64,000 nt of DNA from Larimichthys crocea (taxonomy: Eukaryota > Chordata > Actinopteri > Sciaenidae): positions 1 to 64,000 of the forward strand of contig NW_020852797.1 of NCBI RefSeq assembly GCF_000972845.2, read 5' to 3'. Numbering within the stretch: position 1 is the first letter of the stretch; the number at the start of each line of letters is the position of its first letter. Below the pieces are notes generated by a model. That model saw only the letters and a program-made list of their open reading frames with translations. It was not told where the DNA came from and made no database searches. The translations under genes were made by a program, and so were the position numbers. Positions 34,141-45,422 of this stretch are shown here, piece after piece.

Positions 34141-35147
34141 TTGATCATAAGATCAATACTAACTACAGAATAATAATAATTACCAAATTTAGAGACCACC
34201 AGGGAGTACAGTCAGAATGGGATTGACACAAACATTATAAAACATTTGTAATCACACAGAAATCAATATTTGAGATCAGAATTATTTAAAAGGACCTCAA
34301 TAGAAATCATCTTTCCAAACAAAGCAGTCAGTTTAGATTAATTTATACAATCAGTGAGAAACTTTAAGAACCCCTCTTATGTACCCCATCATCCCATTCC
34401 CATGATGTGAGTTCCACTTTCAGGTCAACAAGGGCCTTTAAGATAGCGAAGATCCCCTACAACACAAAGGTGTTAAAGAAGGTCATCAGGGAGGTCATAG
34501 ATCATGTGCAATTATGCCACTGGGAGAGGAGAAAGATAAATGTATTATTTCACCAAGTAGATAAAACCCTAGCAATTAGAAGGGGTTCCATAAAACAATT
34601 TCTTCTCTTTTTTTTAAAATCAATCACAACAATCATCATTGAAATCAAGATATTGCAAAATCTTCGACCCATGTGCATTATGTACAGTAGAGGTTCACCA
34701 CCATGGAGAGGTTACTAGCACATACGATGCATGGTGGCGTGGAATCCATCTTTGTAGAAGATTTCCATGAACAGTCGATATCCATCAGTTGCATATCATC
34801 AAAACAAAATTGTAACTTTGAACTTTTAAGCATGTATTACATTATTATGAAAACCATCATTGAAAATAGATTTTAAAACTGATTCATAAAATGTAAATTT
34901 TCTAAATGATTTAAATCACATCTCTTAGAACACTAAACAACCAGTAAAGCCAGAATCATCACATAAAGTTAACCTAAAATGGAACACAGAGGTAACAGAA
35001 AACACAGACACCATCCATTTACAAACCATAAGTCTCCTCTTCATCATTTTCACCAAGAGAAAGATCATCAAGGCCAAAGCCTCAAATCCTTTCCCCAAAA
35101 CCTTCAAAATGATAATACCTCTTACCAACTGGATTGGCAACCTCTGG
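34141..35147 (-). other. ERV region between env end and 3' LTR
   Basis: About 1 kb. Next to the hAT, at 35,000-35,147, one minus-strand frame is acidic (DDLSLGENDEEETYG) and may be the end of the Env cytoplasmic tail. The rest is AT-rich, with no frame I recognise, and may be 3' untranslated proviral DNA. Confidence 0.4.
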
Positions 35148-35664
35148 GCGTATACCAGGGGTGTCAAACTAATTTTGGTCCAGGGGCCGCATACAACTAT
35201 ATATGAGCTCAAGGGGGCCGGAGCACAAAAATCGCTGCATAAATTTGAAAATCTAAAAAAATACAAAATCTTTTTTATTTAAAGACTTTTTCTTCAATAA
35301 AATAAAAAGTAACAACCCGAGGCTTTAAAAGTAAGTGCAATTTCAAGTTGTGCAGTAATACATCACAATAGTTCACAAAATGTGCAAAAAAGCTCAAACA
35401 ATGTTTGTCATATCTCACAGCAGAGCTCATAGCAGAGCAAGCAGATGACATGGAAGTCATGAGCTTGGATTCTTTTAACAATATAGCTTTGAACAATAAA
35501 AAAAAATTATGTAAGAAATGTTTACATCAATGACAGAAATCAAAGCCAAGTTAGACCTCCAGTTTAACCAGGAAAACATGGCCACTCCGATGGCAACTTG
35601 CTGAATAAAGTCAACACCTTAATAAATTCAACTCTTCTGTAAACTTATGAACATAATGTGAAAT

Positions 35665-37203
35665 TAAATTGAAAAATATTAACAAGGCCACATATGCCCG
35701 GAGGATCGAGGGACATTTTACGTCTAATGATCCACGGAGTATGTGGAGGGGCATAAAGTGCATCACAGGGACCCCTCTCTGCCCGACGCTCTTAACACTT
35801 TCTACACCCGCTTTGATTACCCGAACACCTCCCCCAGCACCAGACTCACCCCATCACCAGGAGAAGGCCCCTCAGCGTTACCCCAGCAGAAGTGAGGAGG
35901 ACCCTCCAGAGGATCAATCCACGCAAAGCTACGGGGGTCCCGATAACATCTCTGGGCGGCTGCTGAGGAGCTGCGCATACCAGCTGACGGAGGTGCTGAC
36001 AGACATCTTCAATACCTCCCTCCGACAGGCGGCAGTCCCTACCTGCCTGAAGACCGCCACAATCATCCCCATCCCCAAAACCTCCACAGTGACACGCCTG
36101 AATGACTATCAGCTGGTTGCCCTCACCCCGATAGTCATGAAGTGCTTCGAGAGACTGGTGATGGCCCACATTCAAAGACTGCATTGACGTCACCGTGGAC
36201 CCACACCAGTATGCATACAGAAAGAATCGATCCACGGAGGATGCCATTTCTTCTGTGGTCCACACAGCCCTCACCCACTTAGAGAATAAGGACTATTATG
36301 TTCGCCTGCTCTTTGTGGACTTCACGTCTGCATTCAACACCATCCGACCACAGACTCTGGTTCAGAAACTGATCACACTCGGACTAAGCTGTACCGTCTG
36401 CAACTGGGTCCTGGACTTTCTAACGAAAAAGCCGCAGTCTGTGAAGATCCATGACGTCTCCTCCTCCACCATCACCCTGAGCACAGGCTCCCCCCAAGGT
36501 TGTGTGCTGAGCCCCCTTCTGTTCACTCTGCTCACACACGACTGCTCAGCGAGACATCCGAGCTGTCTGATCGTGAAGTTCGCAGATGACACAGCTGTGG
36601 CTGAACACATCGCTAACAACGATGAGTCCGACTACAGGCAGGAAGTGGAACACCTGGAGGGTTGGTGCAGAGAAAACAACCTCTGCATCAACGTGAAGAA
36701 GACGAAGGAGATGATTGTAGACTTCAGAAGGAGCAGACACCTCCCCCCTCCCCTAAACATCGGAGGGACAGCGGTGGAAGTGGTCTCCAGCTTCAGGTAC
36801 CTGGGCGTGCACATCTCTAACGACCTCACCTGGAGCACCAACACTTCCTATCTGGTTAGGAAGGCACACCAGCACCTCTACTTCCTCAGGAGGCTGAGGC
36901 GCGCTGGACTTGGAAGCTTAGTCCTGACCTCCTTCTACAGATGTGTGGTGGAAAGCGTCATGCTCTGCAGAGGATGGTTAAAGCTGCACAGAGGACTGTG
37001 GGACGCAGCCTATCCACCACCACAATATTTACACCACAAGATGCAGGAAAAGGGCCTCCTGCATCATGGAGGACCCCACTCACCCCGCACACGCCCTGTT
37101 TGCCCCTCTCCCCTCGGGCAGGAGGCTGCGGAGCATTAAGAGCAGGACCACCAGACTGAGGAACAGCTTCTTCCCAGAAGCTGTGAGACTGTTGAACTCT
37201 GGA
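35665..37203 (+). pseudogene. Rex1/CR1-like LINE reverse transcriptase fragment
   Basis: N-terminal part in frame 35,669-36,187 (YARRIEGHFTSNDPRSMWRG; then PISILP-type sequence degraded to TIIPIPKTSTVTRLNDYQLV). After a frameshift near 36,190 the main frame 36,195-37,139 (314 aa) holds RT motif [11 protein letters not shown], motif [13 protein letters not shown] and motif C FADDTAV, all with catalytic aspartates. [20 protein letters not shown] and [18 protein letters not shown] follow. The C-terminus shifts frame at about 36,960 ([14 protein letters not shown] in another frame) and ends at SFFPEAVRLLN-like sequence near 37,200. No endonuclease is present: the copy is 5'-truncated. It is nested in the hAT. 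Confidence 0.85.
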
Positions 37204-37439
37204 GGACCCATGTAGCCCCTGTGCTATGCAGACTCTTGTAGTGGCGTTTAAGATTGTATAACTTTAGCAGTTCGGTAAAGTTGGAAAGATATTCACAGAT
37301 TTGGACTTCCGGGATCAATAAGTAAGAGGCGAAACATTGTTCAAACACAAATAATGCCTCTTTCACATCGTAATAGCATATACTACAAACTACAAGAACC
37401 AAAAACCCGTTTTCATAATTTTGGTGAAATTTTATTACA

Positions 37440-37728
37440 AATATTAATCAATAACTCCATTGTTATGCATTATTATGACAAAATTACTCCACACATCAAC
37501 AGTCTCCTCGTGGTCATACTACAACAGCTGTTTTGGAGAAAACAGGTTTTGCTTAATTTTGATGATTTTTTTATTGAAAATATTAATCAATAACTCAATT
37601 ATTGAAAAAATTATGAAAAAGTATATTTTTCCAAAATCGCTGTTGTAGTATGACCACGAGGAGACTGTTGATGTGCGGAGTCATAATAATGTATTGCTAA
37701 CAGTGAGGTTATTGATTATTATTCACAA
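37440..37728. repeat. Imperfect inverted repeat inside the hAT
   Basis: 37,489-37,527 (CACATCAACAGTCTCCTCGT...) and 37,640-37,678 are reverse complements with one mismatch in 39 bp, around a 112-nt loop. Weaker matching extends outward to about 37,440 and 37,728. A third, direct copy of the right arm is at 37,801-37,835. Confidence 0.85.
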
Positions 37729-37932
37729 TAAAAATTTACCAAAATGTAAAAGTGTCCAAAAGTGTATGTAAAAAGTGTATTTAAAAAATTAAAAAAAATT
37801 GTTGTATGACCACGAGGAGACTGTTGATGTGTGGAGTGATTTTGGAGTCATAATACTGTATAACAGTGGAGTTATTGATTTTTGTTTGCAGCGTCTCTCT
37901 TGGGCCGCATCTTTGACACCCCTGGCGTATAC

Positions 37933-38529
37933 ACACCTGGGGTGCTTGGACCACTGACCTTGTTGTCTTCTTCACCATCAGTTTAATCAATGAGATCATA
38001 CAAGTGCAGAAGAAAAGAATAAGGAGTCCACCGAAAAATAGAGTAGTCAAAAATTTAACTAACCCTGATCCCCATGACCCCAAGGTACCATAAAAATCCC
38101 CAAAGTTAAACCTATGTTTATCCTGTAACTGTTTGATACCTTGAGCTGTGTCATGTGCCATATCCATGACCTCAGCAGTCGCATCGGAGACGTAGGAGCA
38201 ACATTCAGTACCTATAACTTTACAAGTTACTCCCTGTGCTGCCAACAGGAGATCAAGCGCCATACGATTTTGTAAAGCTACAGTTTTAACTTCCTGCAGC
38301 TCCCTATGTTCAGCTAACATGGCTCTACTGGAGGCATTGAGATGATTCTCCAGGACTTTAGACAGAGATTCAAGCTCCTGTTGAGTTATATACATACCGT
38401 ACCAAGGCAAGAGGAAGCTGGCTATCTTTTGAGATGTTGAGATTTCTCTTTTGTATTTATGTGGAGGCGGGTATAACGAAGCAATCTCAGTGGATTTCAC
38501 TTCCCCGATCAAGGGAATTAGGTATGCTA
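37933..38529 (-). pseudogene. env: ERV Env transmembrane subunit (TM), partial
   Basis: The minus-strand frame 38,512-37,781 contains TM residues up to about 37,933 and then runs into hAT DNA. It contains a heptad/coiled-coil stretch (ELESLSKVLENHLNASSRAM), the immunosuppressive-domain-like LQNRMALDLLLAAQG and the disulfide motif C-x6-CC (CKVIGTECC). Near the end is a membrane anchor (FLTTLFFGGLLILFFCTCMI). C-x6-CC marks gamma-type Env. It lies apart from SU because TIR-X copy 2 is inserted at 38,530. It cannot be made as part of an intact Env here. Confidence 0.9.
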
Positions 38530-40521
38530 CAGTAGTAGCAACTCAAAAGTTCCCGTTCAAGCTGAACGCCAGCTGAATGGCAGCCGTCTTCCAGCTGACT
38601 TCCGGCCGGCTGCCTGCCGAGTCCCGTGACCGGAGTGACCCCCCTCCTTCTCCTGGGCATGTCTATTTTTTACTGTAACTCGCGCTAATGCCGGCCGGCA
38701 TTGGCGCAATCAGCTGTTCGATTGACGCATTAATCTATGGCCACCACTAGTCTTTGCATAATTACAGGAGTGTCTCTTCTCTTGTGCTCGCGCACTCTCT
38801 CTCGCTTATCTGCATGTAAACAACAAACTAACCCTTAAAAAAGTTACAAAAAACAGTTCGGACGTCATGGGCCTGCCAGGCCTGTGTGTGACACGGGACT
38901 CACACCGGACGCGGATCAGCCGCGGAGCCGGCCGTATTCACGCGAGATCACGAGATCACGCGAGAATCCTGGACATACCCGAGACCCCGCGATAAACTGT
39001 GTATAAAGAAAACAACAACAACAAACAGCTGACATTGTTTCTCCGACGTGGAAGAAGATATAAAAAGCCTGTTGTGTCATAAATGATTGTGTTTTGTTCC
39101 ACTTCAACAATTAGTCCTCGTGTTGAGACCCTTTGATCGATCTTTGATCACCTGGTGCCCACCGGTCATGACGTACGTTGATGTGAAGTTGTAAAAAGCT
39201 ACATGAACTGAGTATTGTGTTTTTATTTTGAAAGGGGGCGAAGTTTATTAGGTTGATTTCTCTGTCGGATTTCCTGTCTGGTGCGCAGTGGTCTGTTGAA
39301 ATTTACGAGGTTTAAGCCGCGGCTCGCGGAAGAAATAGAAATCTTGCGGAAAGCTCGCGCCGGGGGCGCGGAGAGCCGTTCTGGGACGCTTCTGATCCGC
39401 GTCTGATCCGCGCCCGGTGTGAGTGCCTCTCATTGACTAGACTGGATTCTATTGCTACGGTGACCGCGGCGGTACGTTCCGCTCCGTTCCGCTTCCGTTC
39501 CGCGTCCGGTGTGAGTTGGCCTTTAGACCTGCCGATACAAGCGAGAGGTTTTTTAATTAACATTTATTTGGAGGGGAGGGCTTGTTGTTGTTGTGCGGGA
39601 CATAGAGCTGCAGAGACGAGCAGTTGGAAGCCCTTGTGATGCAGGTATTTACTGTAGTGCACGCTTTAGACCAGGTAAACCATACAAACAGCTCATTAGC
39701 ATTCTCATTGTTTGCACTTGATGGGCTTTTTGGTCTCCCAGTGTCACAAATCACAGAGCAGAAAATGCAGCTGGTTTGAGTACTGTATACTATACAGAAG
39801 CAACTGGTTTTGCTGGACTTTATTCCTAATCTGGAACACAGGCTACTGTGGGCCGTAGCCAACGCCAAAAAACAATAAAAACTGGCTTAGCCTCCTTGCA
39901 AATAAAGTCTTTCATGGAATGCCTAAATATCTGTTTGATAGTTTCGTAAGCTTATACTGCAAACTTTATTAAAACCAAAAATACTTGACTTATTTCATAC
40001 TTGATTCGCCTGTAATTCTTTCCATTTACACTTTACGCCATTTAGTCTATGGTCACTGTTTAAATCAACAAAATCTAGGCTATGTTACGGACGTTACGAG
40101 CGGAGTTTTCTTTAATAACAAGTTTATGTTGGCATGTTGTTGTTGTGCGTGACATAGAGTTGCAGATACGAGCGGCTGCAGCGCTGCCTCAGTGTTATCT
40201 TATCACAACTTTTTTTTTTCCAATCAACTGATCAGCTGATCGGGTCAACCCAGCTGTCTGTTCAGATGTGTCTTTAGACAGTCTATGGTGAGAGCAGAAC
40301 ATCACTGCTCCTCCTCGTGGACAAATGAGGCATTGCAGCTGGTTTTCACATAGACTGCTTAGGGGCATTTCCAGTTGGGCCCTCACTGACTACGTCATCG
40401 CGGGGGATTACATTTCGGTCACGGACCAGCGAAGGACCGTTCAAGGACCTGTGAAGGACCAGTCACAGCCCCGTCATGGTCCCGTCACGGAAACACGGGA
40501 ACTTTTAGGTTGCTACATCTG
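38530..40521 (+). mobile_element. TIR-X copy 2, cleanest copy, inserted in ERV env
   Basis: Begins CAGTAGTAGCAACTCAAAAG and ends with its near complement (...CTTTTAGGTTGCTACATCTG). TA lies on both sides (38,528-38,529; 40,522-40,523), so the target is TA. Length is 1,992 bp, with no transposase frame. The right subterminal region (40,420-40,495) has a run of GGACC-centred motifs (GGACCAGCGAAGGACCGTTC, GGACCTGTGAAGGACCAGTC). It shares its internal blocks with copy 1. TA targets also fit Tc1/mariner, but the ends, length and subterminal repeats do not look Tc1-like. Confidence 0.85.
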
Positions 40522-40523
40522 TA

Positions 40524-42102
40524 AATAGCAGAGGCCATGAAACAAGTCATAGGGCATGCAGCGATAAGCTTTATCTCCACAGACTACAGTAGATACACTC
40601 TCTCAGGTAACGACGACTGTTTCAGAGTGACATTTACTACTGTATTACAGCTGCTTTGTCCTAAATTATCAAGTCCGTCTCCTACTCCCTGAAAACACAA
40701 GGAAACATTCTGCAGTTCATGGGTGAACACCGGAGGCACATAAGTTGAGCAATCACGTTGTGGAGTTCGCTCCGTCTGTTGTGGCACTGAGCAGTTACGT
40801 TTCTGTATCTGAACTGACTCTATTGACCTAACACCGGACCACGGCTGCACAGAAACTAGGGCCTCTACCATTAAAGATGCAATATATCGTTGGGGAACAT
40901 GATCTCCAAGAGGTTTTGAACAGTTTGTTTGGGCCAAAACTATTTGAACTCTATATTCAAAACCTAATTTTACATACATCTGTATATGAATAATGCGAAA
41001 AGGTGTAGTATAATTGAAACCGCTCGGTAGGTACTGTTCATTAACTGTTTTAGCAACGTATAAGGCAATTTCAGCATTACGTGAATACTTTGCAGAATCT
41101 ACAGTGTATGGACGAAGGCATATTTTGACACAGCCAACAGTTACTGAGATTACGAGCGTGAGCATAATCAATAATTAGACTGAGGGCCGAATTTGTTTTT
41201 TGCACTAGAGTTTGAGAAACTTCACCTGTACTTCTATCACGCCTTGTTGATTTAGGTTTGGCTGCCTCAAGTGTATTTATGGAAGAAAAATGACCAACAT
41301 AGAGAAACCTATCACCTTCATCTGTTTTTTCCTCATCAGAGGTTTTACAGCTGTGCGCTTCCCCTGGGAAATCTTGGTAATTAACATTCCACAATTTACA
41401 ATCTGGGTCATTTTCCAATTGCAGTTTGGTGAAACACCACAGCTCCAGAGGTTCAATCATAGATACTGTAGGTGTGAATGTTACCTTCATTAACCTGGAT
41501 GCACTCAACTCCGTCTTAATCAGAGCTTTATCATGCGTTTTCCACGACCATTTACCTTGGGAGAAAATCAAGGGGTGAGCAACATAACAATCATTCTCAT
41601 CACATCTGTCAATTGGACATTCAAACACAATAGGATTAACAGTTCGTTTAGTTCGTAAGAGAGCAGGAAATACAAATTTATCAGTCTTTTTAAGCACTTT
41701 TCCTTTAGGTTCTCTTGTAGCAACATCATCAACTTGTATTTTTGTTATGTCATGACTCACGTTGCTGCAGCTTCGACAGGAACCTGTCAAACTGTTCTCA
41801 CGTTCAGAGTCGAGCTCAGTGTTCGTCTTTCCAAGAACACTCAGCAAAGAACGCCCCTCCTTTTGGCGTAAGGGATCAAAGACACCAACTGTGTCCTGAG
41901 AAGGAAAGCCTCCCTGCTCTTTGCTTTGCGGAGTCGGAGAGCCGTCCCGCTCTCCACAATCCAGAAAGCCCCGATCAGCTCCTTGTCCAAGCCTGGACAG
42001 TAGGAGGAAGACGAACAGTAACCTCCCGGTTATTCGCCAGGGTTCAGCAGTCTTTCGCCAGCGGTTGGTGGTGCCAACCTGCACCTTGTGGCGTGAACCC
42101 AT
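40524..42102 (-). pseudogene. env: ERV Env surface subunit (SU), frameshifted
   Basis: Minus-strand frames 42,102-41,077 (341 aa) and 41,171-40,584 (195 aa) overlap out of frame, so there is a frameshift near 41,100. The first starts MGSRHKVQVGTTNRWRK, followed by a hydrophobic signal-peptide-like GRLLFVFLLLSRL. It has a basic RTKR site around residue 145 and, near the end, NLSNCWLCQNMPSS. CWLC is the CxxC motif of gamma-type SU. The second frame has several N-x-T/S sites. It ends with a stop 60 bp before the TIR-X insertion. The env start overlaps the end of integrase, as in simple gammaretroviruses. Confidence 0.85.
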
Positions 42103-42285
42103 TCTGCTCTGCCCTCGACTTTTAGGGCAGTCCTAGTTGTCAGCAACACCTGGTAAGGACCTTTCCACCTGGGAGACAACAACACTTTTTCCAGACATTT
42201 GGTTAATACAAAATCTCTTTCCTTAAAAGGATGAATTGGTTCCTCAGAGGGCTTTGGGAGCCTGTCAGCAACCTAAAAATGATAT
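42080..42285 (-). pseudogene. pol: ERV integrase C-terminus
   Basis: Minus-strand translation in one frame gives PKPSEEPIHPFKERDFVLTK, followed by LSPRWKGPYQVLLTTRTALK. This is the C-terminal GPY/F module typical of gammaretroviral integrases (PRWKGPYxVLLTTxTAxKV). It overlaps the env start. The catalytic core and zinc finger of integrase are absent; the 42,290-42,990 block lies where they should be. Confidence 0.85.
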
Positions 42286-42289
42286 TTTC

Positions 42290-42990
42290 TCAAAATTTCA
42301 GTTGACGAGCTGCCGTCATGTGTTGTGTTCAAAATGTGTAATACTGCATGTGTACGGTGGCCGGGAACCCTCAATGCTGCAAATAAAAGAAATGCTGCAA
42401 ATCAAAAGAAACAGTGCTGCAAATAAAAGAAATGCTGCAAACAAAAAGAAACAGCGCTGCAAATAAAAGAAACGCTGCAAACAAAAAGAAACAGCGCTGC
42501 AAATAAAAGAAACAGCGCTGCAAACAAAAAACTCCACAACGGAAGTGAATTACCGGGGACTATTATTGCCGGTGCACCTGTAGTTTTTTATGTGAGCGAA
42601 GAAGAAGAAGTACAGAAGCGTATTGCATTCACTTGAAAAAAATGAATTAGACACCTGATCTTGTTATTACGACATAAGGAAAGGTGCCTTATTGGCCACT
42701 GCACTTCGGTAAAGTTAGAAAGATATTGGCACTTCTGGGATCAATAACTCTTAATTGAAACGTTGTTAAAACACAAAACGCATATTTTCAACCGTAGTAA
42801 GACAGACAACGAGCTACAACCTAATGTTCATCACAACGAGCTACAACTTAATGTTCATCACAACAAGCCATCCTCAGAGCCACACCAACAACATTAGTGT
42901 TTACTAGGACTTTTCATAATTTCTGGGATTTTTTATTAGGAATATTAATCCATAACTTTAATATGATACAGTACTGCGGTAACTACCCGA
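42290..42990. repeat. Repeat block replacing ERV RNase H-integrase
   Basis: 42,378-42,535 is a minisatellite of 17-22-bp units (GCTGCAAATAAAAGAAA and GCTGCAAACAAAAAGAAACA). From 42,700 the sequence (TTCGGTAAAGTTAGAAAGAT, CTTCTGGGATCAATAA) matches 37,270-37,330 in the hAT, so both carry the same dispersed repeat. No gene seen. Confidence 0.7.
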
Positions 42991-43863
42991 CTACATCAGT
43001 TTGTACGGTAAAGTACAAACCGGTACGGTACAGTAAAAGAACTTGAAAATCACCCCAGAAGTCAGTACAGGGGTCAGTCGAGAGGAGTAGTAAACAACAG
43101 GACAATAATGAGAACCATGTTTCTGTACCATAATGCCAGTGGCGAAGCCATCTCTCTCATGCACATGTAGATGGAACAGATGTTGATAGTCAGGCAAACC
43201 CAAGCTGGAGCCATGGTGAGAGCATGTTTCAGATCTGCCCATCTAGATCTCTTTTTACCGCTGCTGCATACACCGTGGGACTCTCGACAAAACCCTGCGG
43301 CAACCGTCGCCAAGTGTATTGCTTACCTTTGAATGTGAATGCAAACTGATACTGGCTATCTGGATGCAACGGTATCGAGACAAATGCAGAACTCAGATCA
43401 ACGACTGTGTAGTGCGCTGAGTTAGGTGGTAAAGAAGCTAAAATCAAATTGGTGTCAAGCACAATTGGAGTTGCAGGTACAACTATATTATTAATCGCTT
43501 GCAGGTCCTGCACAAACCACCATTCATCAGGGCGATTTGCTTTGGGAATTGGTAAAATGGCAGTGTGGTTTGAACTAGCACGTCTTGATCCAATAGAGAC
43601 TAAATGACATGCAAATTGTATTGTCTAATCATAGGTAGCTTAGCATTAAGTGTGACTTTATGTGGCGGAGCCGAATTTACAAAACCCACATGATTTTCAT
43701 GTTCAGCCCACAAAATAGATGGAACCTCAGACAATTCAGAAGGAGGTCCATACTGTGCGGGAAAAGGCAGCTGATGAGTAACAAATGTAGACATCGGTAA
43801 CTGCATATGTTCATCTAAAGACAACATATACAGTGGTATGAAAAAGTTTGGGCACCCCCTCAC
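42991..43863 (-). pseudogene. pol: ERV reverse transcriptase and RNase H fragments
   Basis: Minus-strand frames. 43,863-43,600 has the RT N-terminus (VGFVNSAPPHKVTLNAKLPM), its first residues being Tc1-derived. 43,513-43,229 has fingers/palm (MQDLQAINNIVVPATPIVLD, HYTVVDLSSAFVSIPLHPDS and motif B RLPQGFVESPTVYAAA). The frame then jumps to connection/RNase H sequence (43,313-43,074: DLKHALTMAPA; 43,242-42,991: HVHERDGFATGIMVQKHGS). The YxDD catalytic motif and the thumb are missing, removed by an internal deletion after VKRDLDGQI. Spacing, AxxPxVxD and LPQG place it with gamma/epsilon-type retroviruses. Confidence 0.85.
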
Positions 43864-45420
43864 CCCTGTTTTCAGGATTTTCCTTTATAAATCATTGGTT
43901 GTTCGGATCAGCTATTTCAGTTAAATATATCATATAGCAGACAAACACAGTGATATTTGAGAAGTGAAATGAAGTTTATAGGCCTAACAGAAAGTGTGCA
44001 ATAATTACTTAAACAAAAGATTTGGGCACCCTTGTTGTTTTATTGATTTGAGTACCTTTAGCACTAATTATTGGAACACAAAGTTTGTTTGGTAAGCTCA
44101 CTGACCCTTGACCTACATACACAGGTGAAGCCAATCGTGAGAAAGGTGGCCAGTAGCAAGTTGTTCTCTTTTTTGCATCTTCTCTGAGGAGTGGCACCAT
44201 GGGAGCCTCAAAACAATCTCCAAATGACCTGAAAACAAAGTGTCCAACATCATGGTTTAGGGGAGGATACAAAAAGCTGGCTCAAGATTTAAGCTGTCAG
44301 TTTCCACTGTGAGGAACATAGTGGATGGAAGACCACATGCACAGTCCTAGTTAAGGCAGGCCAAGAAAAATCTCAGAGAAGCAGAGGCGAAGAATGGTGA
44401 GAACGGTCAAACTCAACCCACAGACCAGCTCCAAAGACCAACAACATGATCTTGCTGCAGAAGGTGTCACTGTGCATCGTTCAACTATTCAGCGCACTTT
44501 GCACACAGGAGATGCTGTATGGGAGAGTAATGCGGCGGAAGCCTTTTCTACGCACATGCCACAAACAGAGTCGCTTGAGGTATGCTAAAGCACATTTGGA
44601 CAAGCCAGCTTCCTTTTGGATAAAGGTCCTATGACTGATGAATGTAAAATTGAGTTTTTGGACATAACAAGGGCGGTATGCATGGCGGAAGAAGAACAGC
44701 ATTCCAAGAAAAACACTTGCTACCCACAGTAAAATTTTGTGGCGGTTCATCATGCTGTGGGGCTGTGTGGCCAGTGCAGGACTGGCAATCTTGTAAGAGT
44801 TGAAGGTCGCATGGATTCCAGTCAGTATCAGCAGATTTTGCCAACAATGTTCAAGAATCAGTGACAAAGTTGAAGTTGCGCCAGGGCTGGATACTTCAAC
44901 AAGACAACGACCCCAAACACTGCTCAAACTCTACAAGGCATTCATACAGAGGAACAACTACAACGTTCTGGATGGCCATCTCAGTCCCCAGACCTGAACA
45001 TTATTGAAAATCTGTGGTGTGATTTAAAGCGGGCTGTCCATGCTCGAAGCCATCAAACCTGACTGAACTGGAGATGTTTTGTAAAGAGAATGGTCAAAAA
45101 ATACCTTCAACCACACTCCAGACCCTCATTGGAAGCTATAGGAAGTGTTTAGAGGCTGTTATTTCTGCAAAAGGAGGATCTACGAAATATTGATGTAATT
45201 TTTCTGTTTGTGGTGCCCCAATTTATGCAACTGCCTACTTTTGTTTAAGTAATTATTGCACATTTCTGTTAATTCTATAAACTTCATTTCACTTCTCAAA
45301 TATCACTGTGTTTGTCTGCTATATGATATATTTAACTGAAATTGCTGATCCGAACAACCATGATTTATAAAGAAAATCTGAAAACGATCAAGGGTGCCCA
45401 AACATTTTTTTATACCACTG
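43831..45420 (+). mobile_element. Tc1-like transposon B, near full length, in ERV pol
   Basis: The ends CAGTGGTATGAAAAAGTTTG and (A/T)TACCACTG are flanked by TA (43,829-43,830; 45,421-45,422). The transposase is on the plus strand from about 44,200 (start MGASKQSPNDLK) to about 45,195. Visible pieces are the DNA-binding VKLNPQTSSKDQQHDLAAEG, a first-acidic-residue segment around 44,630-44,670 (LMNVKLSF-type, damaged), the second motif QQDNDPKH near 44,890-44,915 and the third SPDLNIIENLWCDLKR near 44,985-45,030. Frame changes separate them, so the gene is dead, but two of three catalytic motifs can still be read. Same family as Tc1-A. Confidence 0.9.
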
Positions 45421-45422
45421 TA

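Larger units (their letters stand above)
35156..37924. mobile_element. hAT transposon with perfect 8-bp duplication, carrying a LINE
   Basis: The ends are CAGGGGTGTCAAACTAATTT and ...TCTTTGACACCCCTG. The duplication GCGTATAC is found at 35,148-35,155 and 37,925-37,932. These are textbook hAT features. It contains no transposase, so it is non-autonomous. Its interior holds a LINE fragment (35,665-37,203) and a large imperfect hairpin (37,440-37,728). It is inserted in the ERV just downstream of the TM coding region. Confidence 0.9.

Noticed and set aside
42376..42535. Possible CRISPR-like array of short repeats
   Set aside because: Repeats are contiguous with no unique spacers and the genome is eukaryotic; it is a minisatellite.
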